From: Deinococcus gobiensis I-0
Lineage (GTDB): Bacteria; Deinococcota; Deinococci; Deinococcales; Deinococcaceae
Assembly: GCF_000252445.1 (NCBI RefSeq)
Contig: NC_017790.1
Coordinates: 2,152,501-2,216,500, forward strand
Reading direction: 5' to 3'
Length of the DNA stretch: 64,000 nt
The position numbers and the translations under genes are program-made. The notes under the pieces were generated by a model. That model had not been told where the DNA came from. It searched no databases and saw only the letters and a program-made list of their open reading frames with translations. This document shows, one piece after another, positions 23,665-35,268 of this stretch. Positions within the stretch are counted from its first letter, which is position 1. Each line of letters starts with the position of its first letter.

Positions 23665-24789
23665 ATGAGCGCCCCCACACCTGCCGCCCTGCGCGCCGCC
23701 GCGTGGCGCACGCTGGAGAAGGCCAGGACCGTGCAGGCCGCGCTGGACCGTCTGGGCTTCGTGCAGGCCGACCCCATCCGCTCTCCGGCCCGCGCGCAGG
23801 ACCTCACGCTGATGGCGCGGGTGCCCGGCTACCGCGCGGGCGACCTCGAGCGGCTGTACCCCGGCCTGGACGCCGAGGAGGACATGCTGCCCAACTACGG
23901 CTTCGTGACGCGGCGCGTACAGGCGCTGCTGCACCCGCGCGAGGTCGGCGTGACCCGCACCGAGCAGGAGCACCCCGAGCTGCTGGACGAGGTGCGTGCC
24001 CTGCTCGCGGGCCGGGAGGAGGTCCACCCCCGCGAGGTCGCCGCGCTGCTGGGCCGGGGCCGGGTCGTGAACGCCTGGGGCGGCCAGTCGAGCGCGAGCA
24101 CCCGCGCCCTGGACACCCTGCACCGCCGGGGCGAGGTGCGCGTGACCCGGCGCGTCTCGGGCGTGCGGCTGTACGGCCCGGCCCCGCATCTGGCCGCCCT
24201 GCGCGCCTCGCCGCTGCCCGAGGAGGAGCGGCTGCGCGGCGCCGTACACCTGCTCGCCGCGCTCTACGCCCCGCTGCCTGAGGCCAGCCTGGGGTATCTG
24301 GTCAGCCTCTCGCACCTCGGCCTTCCGCACCTGCGCGGCGAACTGCGCGCGGCCTTCCGGCAGGCGGTACGCGGCGAGCTGGCAGGTGCGGTGGTCGAGG
24401 GCATGCGCTACGTGTGGCCCGCCGAGTCGGCCCCGCAGGACGCCCCCGCGCCGCGCGGCGTGCGGATCGTGGGCCCCTTCGATCCGCTGGCGTGGGACCG
24501 GCGCCGCTTCGCGCACCTGCACGGCTGAACCTACAAATTCGAGGCCTATACGCCCGCCCCGGCGCGGCAGTTCGGCTATTACGCGCTGCCGGTGTTCCAC
24601 GCCGGACGCGCAGTGGGCTGGGCCAACCTCAAGGCGGCGGGCGGCGGCCTGGACGCCGAGTTCGGATTCGTGCCCGGCGTGCGCCGGACGGCCACGCTGA
24701 TGCGGGGGCTGGAGACGGAACTGGAGCGTTACCGGGCCTTTCTAGGCCTCACGGCAGAATCCGGAGAATCAAGCGGAGCGAGCATCTGA
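23665..24789 (+). pseudogene. YcaQ-like winged-helix DNA glycosylase gene, interrupted by TGA
   Basis: The frame matches the YcaQ/AlkX (HTH_42) family: RTVQAALDRLGFVQADPI, repeated winged helices, then FDPLAWDRRRFAHLHG. At 24526-24528 a TGA stands where the family has Trp, and the same frame continues with TYKFEAYTPAPARQFGYYA to a stop at 24789. This would give a full 374-residue protein. A single G-to-A change (TGG to TGA) explains it. Family members unhook DNA crosslinks or excise alkylated bases. The truncated 287-residue product lacks the conserved C-terminal part. Confidence 0.8.
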
Positions 24790-24857
24790 GAATGCCCGCG
24801 ATTGCGGGTGAAATCGAGGGGGCACTGCCGATCCCGCGACGGAACGGAAACCCGCCG

Positions 24858-25832
24858 TCACGCCCGGAGTTCGGCCCACGCCCCCGCCACGTTGTCCAGC
24901 GAGGCCCACACCCCGCTGCCCCGCCGCGCCCGCCCGGCCTGGTCGGCGGTCGAGAGCAGGTTCAGGGCCGTGCCCGCCCGCTCCTCGGCGGCGAGTTCGG
25001 CGGGGGTCAGGGACAGGCCGTGCGCCGCGAGGTCCTGCCGGTAGGCGGCCCGCACGCCCGGCGCGTACCGTGCCCGCTCGGCGGCGTCCAGCCGCACGGC
25101 CAGTAGGTGCGCGAGGTCCTCACCGGGAAAAGAAGGATGTACCTGCCCGTAGTCGATGAGGACAGGGGGGCCGTCCCGCCGCCACAGCACCTGCCCCGAG
25201 TGGATGTCCCCATGCGCGAGCGTGTGGGGGCGCGTGTGGGCCAGCAGCCCCGGCAGCTGCGCGGCGGCCTCCCGGACAGCGGCCGCATGGGGGCCGGCCC
25301 AGGTGGCGGCCATCCGCTCGGCGTCCTCCAGCAGCGCCGCCGGGTCCCAGCGCCACTCGCCCCGCAGTGCCGGGTGTCCGTTCCAGGCCGCGTGAAAACG
25401 CGCGAGCAGCCGCGCCACATCCAGCAGCGCCGCCGCCTGGGCCTCCGGCGTGGCGAACAGGCCCCAGCCGTGCGTCTCCCCGGCCAGATCGGGCAGCAGG
25501 AGGTGGGCGCGGCCCCCCGACTCATCCAGCGCGGCGTGCAGCAGTGGCGCGTGAGGCACGGTCACCAGCGGGGCCAGGTCGCGCAGGTAAGCGACCTCAC
25601 GCGTGAAGCGGCGCAGCACGCGGCGGCGGCCCTGGCCCCGGCCCACGTATTTCAGGAACAGGGGACCGTGCGGGGTCGCGTAGCGGGCGAAACTCGCCCC
25701 CTCGCCGCGCCACGCCTCGACCCGCGTCCGGGGGCCGGGAAAGGCGGCGCTCAGCTCCTGCGGCCAGCGGCGTGAGGATACGGCCGGGCCGTCTCCGGAG
25801 AGGAGCGCCCGGCCGAGGGCAGACAGATTCAA
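24858..25832 (-). CDS. APH-fold phosphotransferase
   Basis: This protein of about 324 residues has the APH/choline kinase fold: catalytic loop [11 protein letters not shown] and metal motif LIDYGQVHP (DYG). The N-terminal Lys ([13 protein letters not shown]) may contact ATP. Substrate is unknown. The start is not certain: TTG 25832 lies 15 bases after the stop of the upstream small gene and gives [13 protein letters not shown], but no clear Shine-Dalgarno is visible. A short hairpin CCCGC/GCGGG at about 24796-24809 separates it from the convergent YcaQ-like gene. Confidence 0.75.
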   Translation of the reverse strand: MNLSALGRALLSGDGPAVSSRRWPQELSAAFPGPRTRVEAWRGEGASFARYATPHGPLFLKYVGRGQGRRRVLRRFTREVAYLRDLAPLVTVPHAPLLHAALDESGGRAHLLLPDLAGETHGWGLFATPEAQAAALLDVARLLARFHAAWNGHPALRGEWRWDPAALLEDAERMAATWAGPHAAAVREAAAQLPGLLAHTRPHTLAHGDIHSGQVLWRRDGPPVLIDYGQVHPSFPGEDLAHLLAVRLDAAERARYAPGVRAAYRQDLAAHGLSLTPAELAAEERAGTALNLLSTADQAGRARRGSGVWASLDNVAGAWAELRA

Positions 25833-25846
25833 GAAAGGGCGCAGGC

Positions 25847-26131
25847 TCAGGCGACGAGCGACACGAGACCCGCCACGCCGCCGCCCAGCAGCGCCGCGCC
25901 CACCACGAACACGCCCAGGCATCCCAGGCCCCGGCGCTGCTGCGGCCGGAAATGCCCGCCCTGGGCGTAGTGGCCCCGGTGGCCGCTGCTGCTGCCCCCC
26001 ATCAGGCCCCCCATCATGCCGCCCCGGCGGTGCCCGCTGGAATGAGAATGCCCGCGACTGACGAAACCCCCACGGCGATGACCGCTGCTGCGACTGTGAC
26101 CGAAAAATCCTCTCCCAGAGTGGCTGCTCAT
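25847..26131 (-). CDS. His/Gly/Ser-rich small membrane protein
   Basis: This 94-residue protein starts with 65 residues rich in His, Gly, Ser and Arg, including two copies of SSGHRRGG and [11 protein letters not shown] single C-terminal membrane helix ([20 protein letters not shown]) follows. The histidines could bind metal, but this is inference. TACTCT (complement of 26137-26142) is 5 nt before the ATG: leaderless. The kinase-fold gene follows after 15 bases, so both may be co-transcribed. Confidence 0.6.
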   Translation of the reverse strand: MSSHSGRGFFGHSRSSGHRRGGFVSRGHSHSSGHRRGGMMGGLMGGSSSGHRGHYAQGGHFRPQQRRGLGCLGVFVVGAALLGGGVAGLVSLVA

Positions 26132-26261
26132 GCTTCAGAGTACGGAGTTGGTCCGCGCGGAGTTCCGGGGGTGACCTTCGCGGATCTGCCATGTTCGCTT
26201 CATGTCGAAGGGCCTCCGGGCCGGGCGACTTCGATCAGGTGCTGCCCACATCCCACTCACC

Positions 26262-26290
26262 TTACACACGGCACTCACGGGCCGTATCAT
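26262..26290 (+). promoter_or_regulatory. promoter of glmM
   Basis: TTACAC (26262-26267), a 17-bp spacer, and TATCAT (26285-26290) form a good sigma-70-type promoter. Transcription would start only a few bases before ATG 26300, giving a very short leader. Confidence 0.65.
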
Positions 26291-26299
26291 GACGGGGAC

Positions 26300-27633
<1,334 letters not shown>

Positions 27634-27701
27634 GGCGAAGGAGCGCCTCTCCCCTACCCTCCACTCACCACAGCCCACCCGCGCGCGCCCAGACTCTGCC
27701 C

Positions 27702-28688
27702 ATGCAAGCCGCCTGGTACAGCCGCAACGGAGCCGCCCACGACGTGCTGGAGGTGGGCGAGCGCCCCGCCCCCACCGCCGGTCCCGGCGAGGTCCTCGTG
27801 CGGGTTCACGCGAGCGGAGTCAACCCGTCCGACACCAAGTCGCGCGCGCGCACGCCGCTGGGGGCCGACTGGGTCATTCCGCAGCAGGACGGGGCCGGGA
27901 TCGTCGAGGCGGTGGGCGAGGGCGTGGACCCCGGCCGTGTGGGCGAGCGCGTGTGGATCTATGAGGCGCGCATCGGGCGGCCCAACGGGTGCGCGGCGCA
28001 GTTCGTGGCGGTGCCGGCCGAGAATGCCGTGCCGCTGCCCGACCACGTCTCCTTCGACGAGGGCGCGTGCCTGGGCGTGCCCGCGCTCACGGCGCACCGC
28101 TGCGTCTTCGCCGACGGCCCCGTGACCGGCCAGACGGTGCTGGTGACGGGTGGGGCGGGGGCGGTGGGCATTCACGCCATTCAATTTGCCAAGTGGGGCG
28201 GCGCGCGGGTCATCGCGACGGTCAGCCGTGAGGAACAGGCCGAGGTGGCCCGCGCGGCCGGCGCCGACGAGATCGTCTTCCGCAAGGACGAGGACGTGGC
28301 CGCCCGCATCGGGGAGATCACGGGGGCCGGGGACGGGCGCGGCGTGGACCGCGTGGTGGACGTGGCCTTCGGGGCCAATCTGGACACCACCCTGAAGGTC
28401 ATCCGGCCCAACGGCGTGGTCGCCAGCTACGCCTCGGACGAGGTACCCGAGCCCAGGCTGCCCTTCTGGCCGCTGCTGGGGCTGGACGTGACCGTGCGCT
28501 TCGTCCTCGTGTACCGCATGACCCGGCAGGCGCACGAGGACGCCGTCCGCGACACCCTGACCGGCCTGCGGGAAGGCTGGCTGAAGACCGTCGTGGCCGC
28601 CCGCTACCCCCTGGACGAGATCGCCGCCGCCCACGAGGCGCTGGAGTCGGGCCGCACGGTGGGCAAGGTGGTCGTGCAGATCCCGTAG
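27702..28688 (+). CDS. NADPH:quinone reductase-like zinc-independent MDR oxidoreductase
   Basis: The 328-residue protein belongs to the medium-chain dehydrogenase family, quinone oxidoreductase branch. It has a GroES-like N-terminal domain (VRVHASGVNPSDTK) and a Rossmann fold with VLVTGGAGAVGIHAIQFAKW. The structural-zinc Cys cluster of alcohol dehydrogenases is absent. It probably uses NADPH to reduce quinones or reactive enones, and the substrate is unknown. It stands alone between glmM and the convergent his genes. Confidence 0.85.
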   Translation: MQAAWYSRNGAAHDVLEVGERPAPTAGPGEVLVRVHASGVNPSDTKSRARTPLGADWVIPQQDGAGIVEAVGEGVDPGRVGERVWIYEARIGRPNGCAAQFVAVPAENAVPLPDHVSFDEGACLGVPALTAHRCVFADGPVTGQTVLVTGGAGAVGIHAIQFAKWGGARVIATVSREEQAEVARAAGADEIVFRKDEDVAARIGEITGAGDGRGVDRVVDVAFGANLDTTLKVIRPNGVVASYASDEVPEPRLPFWPLLGLDVTVRFVLVYRMTRQAHEDAVRDTLTGLREGWLKTVVAARYPLDEIAAAHEALESGRTVGKVVVQIP

Positions 28689-28692
28689 ATGA

Positions 28693-28716
28693 GAGGGAGA
28701 GGTCGCTGCCTCCCTC
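28693..28716. terminator. possible bidirectional terminator hairpin
   Basis: GAGGGAG and CTCCCTC pair across a 10-nt loop between the convergent oxidoreductase and hisH genes. No long T tract is present on either side, so efficiency is uncertain. Confidence 0.35.
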
Positions 28717-28722
28717 ACCCGC

Positions 28723-29351
<629 letters not shown>

Positions 29352-29355
<4 letters not shown>

Positions 29356-30200
29356 CGTCCCCCAGCGTACTTCTTGAGGATGTCGGCTGTCGTTCCGGTG
29401 GCCCGGAGGGTGTCGCCTGTCCAGACGAAGGCCATGTCCCGGCGCACGGAACGCTCGGCCGGGGCCTCGCCGGAGAGCCCCATACCCAGCGTGCACAGGT
29501 CCGGGCGGCGGCTGTAGGTCGTGAGGGTCGCCCTCAGGGTCAGGTCGGGCCGCCCGTCGGCGTCACGGTCGCGGTCGTCCCAGGACAGGGGCGTGACCTC
29601 CCAGCGTCCGGCACACTGCTCCGATCCCTGCCCAAAAAAATCGCGGAAGCCGAGCCGCGGAAAGAGCGCGGCCGTCTGCACCCGCAGCTTGCCCGCAGGC
29701 CACGACACGGTCCTCAGCGCGCGGCCCAGCGGCTCGCCGGCGCGGCTCTCGTCCAGGCAGACGGCGGCCTGGGTCCCGCCGGGCCGGGGATAGGTCAGGC
29801 AGGGGCCGGCGAGCAGCGCGCCGCGAACGGGTTCGGCCGCCACCCACCGTCCCTGCACCCAGCGCAGCAGGACCGTCTCGCCCGCACAGCCCTCCGTTTC
29901 GGTGCAGAAGGTGGCGAGCAGTTCGCGGCGTCCCGACGCCGTGAAGGTGCCCGGCAGCAGGCTGGAGAACAGCAGACGCGCCTGCGGGCCGCGCAGTTCC
30001 GGGCCGGGGCGACCGCCAGAGCTGACCTGACGGCACCCGTCCAGGTGTCCCAGGGGCACCCTGGACGTGCACACCGCCCGGATCACGGCGTCCACCTCGG
30101 CGGCGCGGGGCGTGCGCGACTCGCTGGGGCCGGAGAACTGCGCGCACGCCGCCCCGAGGCCCAGCCCCAGCAGCGCGCCGAGCAGGGCGCGGGCCCGCAC
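29352..30200 (-). CDS. putative lipoprotein encoded between hisB and hisH
   Basis: The 282-residue protein starts at GTG 30200, two bases after the hisB stop, with signal peptide RARALLGALLGLGLGAAC; the last Cys is a probable lipidation site, although the lipobox is weak. The mature part has several Cys and beta-rich segments (CTETEGCAGETVLLRWVQGR, DRDRDADGRPDLTLRATL). The acidic DRDRDADGRPD may bind calcium. No known family was recognised. Its placement inside a histidine operon, with overlaps on both sides, has no obvious metabolic reason. Confidence 0.65.
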
Positions 30201-30202
30201 GC

Positions 30203-30790
<588 letters not shown>

Positions 30791-30867
30791 GGACCCATGC
30801 TAAGGCGGCGGACACAGGGCGCGGCTGTGACCCTGCCGGCCGAAGAGCCGCTCCCTCTCATTCTGTC

Positions 30868-30899
30868 TTGACCGTAACTCCGTTACGTTATAGACTAAA
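30868..30899 (+). promoter_or_regulatory. ddrA promoter with RDRM (DdrO operator) overlapping the -10 box
   Basis: TTGACC (30868-30873), a 17-bp spacer and TAGACT (30891-30896) form the promoter. The 17-bp TTACGTTATAGACTAAA (30883-30899) matches the published Deinococcus radiation/desiccation response motif TTATGTCATnGACATAA at 12 of 16 specified positions. It covers the -10 box and reaches within 3 bp of the ddrA ATG. DdrO bound here would block the polymerase; IrrE/PprI cleavage of DdrO would release it. The TSS falls at about the ATG (30903). Confidence 0.85.
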
Positions 30900-30902
30900 T
30901 AC

Positions 30903-31499
30903 ATGAAACTGAGCGATGTCCAGAAACGACTTCAGGCCCCGTTTCCCGCTCATATGGTGGCGTGGAAGCCCGCCGCGTTCAACAAGGAACGCACCCGCGC
31001 GCTGATGCTGGCGCACATCGACGCCCGCGCGGTGCAGGACCGGCTCGACGCCGTGTGCCCCGACGCCTGGGAATTCAGCGTGGAGGTCGTGGCCGGTACG
31101 CGCCTGCCCACCGTCAAGGGCCGCCTGACCATCCTGGGCGTGTCGCGCGAGGATATCGGCGAGGCCCCGGAGGGCGACCTGGGCACCCTGAAGGCCGCCA
31201 CCAGCGACGCCATGAAGCGCTGCGCGGTGCAGTTCGGCATCGGGCGCTACCTCTACGACCTGCCCCGCCAGTGGGCCGACTGGGACGACACGCAGCGCGG
31301 CCCCGTGCAGGCCCCCGAACTGCCCGAGTGGGCGCGCCCCGACCACGAGCGCAGCCCCGGCGGCGCCCACCTCGTGCAGGCGATGGAGCAGCTGCGCTAC
31401 GAGCTGCCCGAGGACCTGGACCTGCAGCGCGAGGTCTACAAGCACCTCAAGGCCGCGCTCGGCAGCCTGCACCCCGGCCAGCCCGGACGGGCCGCGTGA
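30903..31499 (+). CDS. ddrA: DdrA, Rad52-family DNA end-protection protein
   Basis: DdrA binds 3' single-stranded DNA ends and protects them after irradiation in Deinococcus. The 198-residue product (about 208 in D. radiodurans) has the Rad52/Rad22 DNA-binding core: VQKRLQAPFPAHMVAWKP, MLAHIDARAVQDRLD, and TLKAATSDAMKRCAVQFGIG. The C-terminal 50 residues are a variable acidic/helical tail. The start ATG lies 6 nt after the -10 box, so the mRNA is leaderless. The preceding RDRM predicts damage induction through DdrO. Its stop overlaps a 31-residue downstream ORF. Confidence 0.95.
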   Translation: MKLSDVQKRLQAPFPAHMVAWKPAAFNKERTRALMLAHIDARAVQDRLDAVCPDAWEFSVEVVAGTRLPTVKGRLTILGVSREDIGEAPEGDLGTLKAATSDAMKRCAVQFGIGRYLYDLPRQWADWDDTQRGPVQAPELPEWARPDHERSPGGAHLVQAMEQLRYELPEDLDLQREVYKHLKAALGSLHPGQPGRAA

Positions 31500-31591
31500 A
31501 CGCCTCGCCGGGTGGCCGCCAGATCGCCACGCTGATGCTCGGGCTGCTGGTCCTGACCCTCCTGAGCGGTGCGCTGGCCCGCATGTTCTGA
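31496..31591 (+). CDS. 31-residue membrane microprotein coupled to ddrA
   Basis: GTG 31496 overlaps the ddrA TGA as GTGA. The frame encodes a short polar start (NASPGGRQ), a single hydrophobic helix (IATLMLGLLVLTLLSGALA) and RMF. A Rho-independent terminator follows 16 bases after the stop, so the frame lies inside the ddrA transcript. Coupled start, single-helix design and terminator placement support a real gene. Its length is too small to be sure, and no homologue is recognised. Confidence 0.5.
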   Translation: MNASPGGRQIATLMLGLLVLTLLSGALARMF

Positions 31592-31606
31592 GCCTTCCAC
31601 TGGCCC

Positions 31607-31636
31607 AACCCGCCCGCTGCCTGAGGCGGGTTTTTT
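31607..31636 (+). terminator. Rho-independent terminator of the ddrA transcript
   Basis: AACCCGCC (31607-31614) pairs with GGCGGGTT (31625-31632) across a 10-nt loop and is followed by a T run to 31636. Confidence 0.85.
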
Positions 31637-31702
31637 CGTGTCCGACCAGTGTCACCCCGGCAGTACGCACAGCACCCCAAGAGAGCGTTTTACGCTTGCC
31701 GC

Positions 31703-32482
31703 ATGACGTGGAATCCCGAGCAGTACCACCGCTTCCGGGCGGCCCGCAGCGCCCCGGCCCAGGACCTCCAGGCCCTTATTCCGGCGCGCGACTACCGCAG
31801 CGTGGTGGATCTGGGCTGCGGCACGGGCGAGCAGGCGCGGCAGCTCGCCGGGCGCTTTCCGGCGGCGCAGGTGCTGGGCCTGGACAGCAGCGCCGAGATG
31901 CTGGCCCAGGCGACGGAGAAACAGGCAGCCCCCAACCTCCGCTTCGAGGGGGGCGACATCGCCGGGCTGACGGGCGAGTACGACCTCATCTACGCCAACG
32001 CCTCGTTGCAGTGGCTGCCGGACCACCCGGCCCTCCTCGCGCGGCTGTGGGCGCGCCTGCGGCCCGGCGGCATGCTGGCCGTGCAGGTGCCCGCCAACCA
32101 CGACCATCCCAGCCACCGCCTGCTCACCGAGACGGCGCAGGACTTCGCGGCCGAGCTGGGCGGCTTCACCCGCTTCGGCACGGCGCACGGGGCCTCGCCG
32201 GTGCTCACGCCCGCCGCCTACGCCGAACTTCTGGACGGCCTGGGGGCACAGGACGTCACCGCCCTGAGCAAGGTCTACCCGGTCGTGCTGCCGGGCGCGG
32301 CGGGCCTCGTCGAGTGGACGCGGGGCACGGCCCTCGTGCCCTACCTGTCGCGGCTCTCGGCAGAGGATGGCGAGCGCTTTCTGGCGGCCTACCTGGAACG
32401 GCTGCGGGCGGCCTTTCCGGGCGAGCGGGTGTACTACGCCTTCACGCGGGTGCTGTTCGTGGCGGGCCGGCCCACGGATTGA
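31703..32482 (+). CDS. tam: class I SAM methyltransferase, trans-aconitate methyltransferase-like
   Basis: The 259-residue methyltransferase has motif I VVDLGCGTGEQARQLA, the acidic motif VLGLDSSAEML, and the Tam-type post-motif YANASLQWLPDHPALLARL. The length fits Tam (about 250), which methylates trans-aconitate to relieve aconitase inhibition. The substrate assignment rests on overall pattern and could be wrong for another small-molecule methyltransferase. TACGCT (31691-31696) is 6 nt before the ATG: leaderless. Confidence 0.82.
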   Translation: MTWNPEQYHRFRAARSAPAQDLQALIPARDYRSVVDLGCGTGEQARQLAGRFPAAQVLGLDSSAEMLAQATEKQAAPNLRFEGGDIAGLTGEYDLIYANASLQWLPDHPALLARLWARLRPGGMLAVQVPANHDHPSHRLLTETAQDFAAELGGFTRFGTAHGASPVLTPAAYAELLDGLGAQDVTALSKVYPVVLPGAAGLVEWTRGTALVPYLSRLSAEDGERFLAAYLERLRAAFPGERVYYAFTRVLFVAGRPTD

Positions 32483-32540
32483 TCAAGCCCGCTTCGTGCG
32501 GCGCAAATGAAAGGCGGGGTGGGGCCGGGTAGGCTCGGGC

Positions 32541-32726
32541 ATGACCAAAGACCACCACAACGGCACCGACCGCCACGAGGACCGGGGCCAGGGCGAGGGC
32601 CACCAGCAGATCGGCGATCAGCAGCAGCCCAGCGGCGGCAAGAACTACCGCGAGGACGAGCCGACCCCGCCGAGCACCGGCAGCAGCAGCAACGACGACC
32701 ACTCGGGCAAGGGCAACGACAGCTAG
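32541..32726 (+). CDS. small disordered hydrophilin-like protein
   Basis: In this 61-residue protein, hydrophobic residues are almost absent and Gly (10), Asp, Ser, Gln, Asn and His dominate (HHNGTDRHEDRGQGEGHQQ). That composition meets the usual description of hydrophilins, which are linked to desiccation and osmotic stress. TAGGCT (32530-32535) is 5 nt before ATG 32541 and a strong terminator follows, so it is a single-gene transcription unit. The stress role is inferred from composition only. Confidence 0.65.
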   Translation: MTKDHHNGTDRHEDRGQGEGHQQIGDQQQPSGGKNYREDEPTPPSTGSSSNDDHSGKGNDS

Positions 32727-32743
32727 AGCCGTCCTTCCCCCAT

Positions 32744-32769
32744 CCGCCCGCACCCGGGCGGTTTTTTTT
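32744..32769 (+). terminator. Rho-independent terminator
   Basis: CCGCCCG (32744-32750) and CGGGCGG (32755-32761) form a stem with a 4-nt loop, followed by eight T. It ends the hydrophilin-like gene, 3 bp before the convergent hrpB stop. Confidence 0.85.
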
Positions 32770-32771
32770 GC

Positions 32772-35258
32772 CTACACCCCGCGCTTCTTCGTGCCCTTCA
32801 TCGGCGCGTGGCTCCAGGGATCGTCGGGCCAGGGGTGCTTGGGGTAACGGCCACGCAGGTCCTTGCGCACCTCGAAATAACTCGAATTCCAGAAGGAACG
32901 CAGGTCCTGCGTCACCTGCACCGGGCGGCCGGCCGGCGACAGCAGGTGCAGCAGCACGGGCCGGCGCCCACCATCCACCGTCGGCGTCTCGGCGAGGCCG
33001 AACAGTTCCTGCAACTTCACGGCCAGGATGGGCGGCTCGCCCACGCGGTACTCCAGGCGGATACGGCTGCCGGTCGGCACCTCCAGGTGGGTGGGGGCCA
33101 GCTCGTTCAGGGTCTGGGGCAGCGGCCAGGGCAGCAGGGCCTGGAGGGCGGGCAGCACGTTCACGCGGGCGAGGTCGTCGCGGGTGCGCGCGCTGCCCAG
33201 CGCCGGGCCGAGCCACGTTTCCAGCGTCGCCAGCAGCGCCGTATCCGAGAGGTCGGGCCAGGCCTCACCGGGCCGCCACGCCCGCAGCGACTCCACACGC
33301 GCCCGGAACTGTTCGGCCTCCGGGGAAAAGGTCAGGAGGTGCAGGCCCTCCTCGCGCACGGCCCCGGCCAGGGCGGCGGCGCGCAGCTCGGCGGGCACGC
33401 CCGAGAGGGGCCGCGTGGCGAGCACCAGCGCGCCCACCCGACGCTCCTGCTGGGCGACCAGGGTGCCGGTGCGGCCGTCCCAGCGCACCACGTCCTGCCA
33501 CGCCGCGCGGGCCTCCAGCGCACCCACATCCAGTGGCGCCGCCAGGTAGATGCGGCCCTCGGCCTGCCCGGCGTCGAGGTGCGCGACCGCCAGGGCCGAC
33601 GCTCCGGCGAGCGCGTCCCCCTCGGGCAGCGCCGCGCCCTGCCCGCCCGCGAGCAGGAAGCGCCCGCGCGCCAGCCCCGTGCCCCCGGCCCGCGCCAGGG
33701 CGGCCCGCTCGGGGTAGGCCAGGGTCAGCAGCGCCCCGACATCGTAGGGGTCGGGGGGCGTGTGGTCGGGCTGAACCTTCAGCAGCCCGCGCCACTGCTT
33801 CGAGAGGCGCTCGACCCGCTCCAGCACGCCCACGTCGCCCGCGTGGGGTCGGCGCGCCCGCCACGCCCGCAGCGCCGCGACCCGCTCGCTCAGGTCGGCG
33901 CCGCTGCCGGGGGGCAGGGGGTCGCGTTCTTCGAGCAGGGCGGCTACGTCGGCGGCCAGGGCGGGGTCGTCTCCCGCCGTGAGCAGGTGCGCCAGCCGGG
34001 GATGCGTCGGGAAGTCGAGCAGGCGACTCCCCGCCGGGGTGATGCGGCCTTCGGCATCGAGCGCGTCCAGGTCGCGCAACAGCGTGCGGGCCGTGTCGAT
34101 GCGGGCAGGCGGCGGCGCGTCCAGCCAGGGCAGCCCGGCGGGGTCGGGCGTGCCCCAGCCGGCGAGTTCCAGGGTCAGGGGCGCGAGGTCGGCCTCCAGG
34201 ATCTCGGGGGGGCGGGCGGCAGGCAGCAGCGGCTGCGTGCGCGCGGGCCACAGCCGGTACGCCACGCCGGGGGCGGTGCGGCCCGCGCGGCCGGCGCGCT
34301 GGTCGGCGCTGTCGCGGGTGACGCGCCCCGTGACCATCCGCGACAGGCCGGTGCCGGGGTCGAAGGTCTGGGTGCGGCTCAGGCCGCCGTCCACCACGAC
34401 CCGCACGCCGTCGATGGTCAGCGAGGTCTCGGCGATGCTGGTCGCCAGCACCACCTTGCGGCCACCCGGACCACTGGAGCCGGGGCGCAGCGCCCGCGCC
34501 TGTTCGGCCAGTGGCAAGTCGCCGTAGAGGGGCAGCACGGTCGCCGCCGCGTCCGACAGGCGGGCCTGCGCCGCGCGAATCTCGCGCACGCCGGGCAGGA
34601 AGGCCAGCACGTCGCCCTCCTCGCGCTCCAGCGCCGCGCGCACCGCCCGCGCGACCGTGTCCTCGACGCGGCCCACCGGGTCGGCCTCCAGATAGCGCAC
34701 CTCGACCGGGTAGGCGCGGCCGGCACTCTCGACCAGGGGCGCGCCCAGACGGGCGGGCAGCTCGGGGTCGAGGGTGGCCGACATGACCAGCACGCGCAGG
34801 TCGTCGCGCAGGGCGCCCTGCACCTCGCGCAGCAGCGCCAGGGCGAGGTCGGCGTTCAGCGAGCGCTCGTGGAACTCGTCGAGGATGACCAGCCCCACAC
34901 CCGCGAGTTCCGGGTCGCGTTGCAGGCGCCGGGTCAGGATGCCCTCGGTCACGACCTCCAGCCGCGTGCGGGCCGACACGCGCGACTCGAAGCGCACCCG
35001 CGAGCCGACCGTACCGCCGACCTCCTCGCCCAGCCCCTCGGCCAGCCGGGCCGCGACCGCCCGCGCCGCCACCCGCCGGGGCTGGAGCATGATGACGCCC
35101 TGACCCGCGAGCCACGGCTCGTGCAGCAGCTCCAGCGGCAGGGCCGTGCTCTTGCCCGCGCCGGGCGGGGCCTGCAACACGACCAGCGGGTGCGCGGCCA
35201 GCGCGCGGCGAACCTCGGGGATGACCTCGGCGATGGGGAGGCCAGGAAAAACGCTCAC
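32772..35258 (-). CDS. hrpB: ATP-dependent helicase HrpB (DEAH-type)
   Basis: The 828-residue DEAH/RHA helicase has Walker A APPGAGKST, motif II LDEFHERS (DEFH form), SATLD, motif V TSIAETSLTIDGV and motif VI QRAGRAGR. The C-terminal HrpB domain follows, including FWNSSYFEVRKDLRGRYPKH. The cellular substrate is unsettled; it is presumed RNA. GTG 35258 is chosen because TAGCAT (complement of 35266-35271) is 7 nt upstream, the leaderless pattern, and it leaves only a few residues before the helicase core. Confidence 0.92.
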   Translation of the reverse strand: MSVFPGLPIAEVIPEVRRALAAHPLVVLQAPPGAGKSTALPLELLHEPWLAGQGVIMLQPRRVAARAVAARLAEGLGEEVGGTVGSRVRFESRVSARTRLEVVTEGILTRRLQRDPELAGVGLVILDEFHERSLNADLALALLREVQGALRDDLRVLVMSATLDPELPARLGAPLVESAGRAYPVEVRYLEADPVGRVEDTVARAVRAALEREEGDVLAFLPGVREIRAAQARLSDAAATVLPLYGDLPLAEQARALRPGSSGPGGRKVVLATSIAETSLTIDGVRVVVDGGLSRTQTFDPGTGLSRMVTGRVTRDSADQRAGRAGRTAPGVAYRLWPARTQPLLPAARPPEILEADLAPLTLELAGWGTPDPAGLPWLDAPPPARIDTARTLLRDLDALDAEGRITPAGSRLLDFPTHPRLAHLLTAGDDPALAADVAALLEERDPLPPGSGADLSERVAALRAWRARRPHAGDVGVLERVERLSKQWRGLLKVQPDHTPPDPYDVGALLTLAYPERAALARAGGTGLARGRFLLAGGQGAALPEGDALAGASALAVAHLDAGQAEGRIYLAAPLDVGALEARAAWQDVVRWDGRTGTLVAQQERRVGALVLATRPLSGVPAELRAAALAGAVREEGLHLLTFSPEAEQFRARVESLRAWRPGEAWPDLSDTALLATLETWLGPALGSARTRDDLARVNVLPALQALLPWPLPQTLNELAPTHLEVPTGSRIRLEYRVGEPPILAVKLQELFGLAETPTVDGGRRPVLLHLLSPAGRPVQVTQDLRSFWNSSYFEVRKDLRGRYPKHPWPDDPWSHAPMKGTKKRGV

Positions 35259-35268
35259 GGGCAGGATG

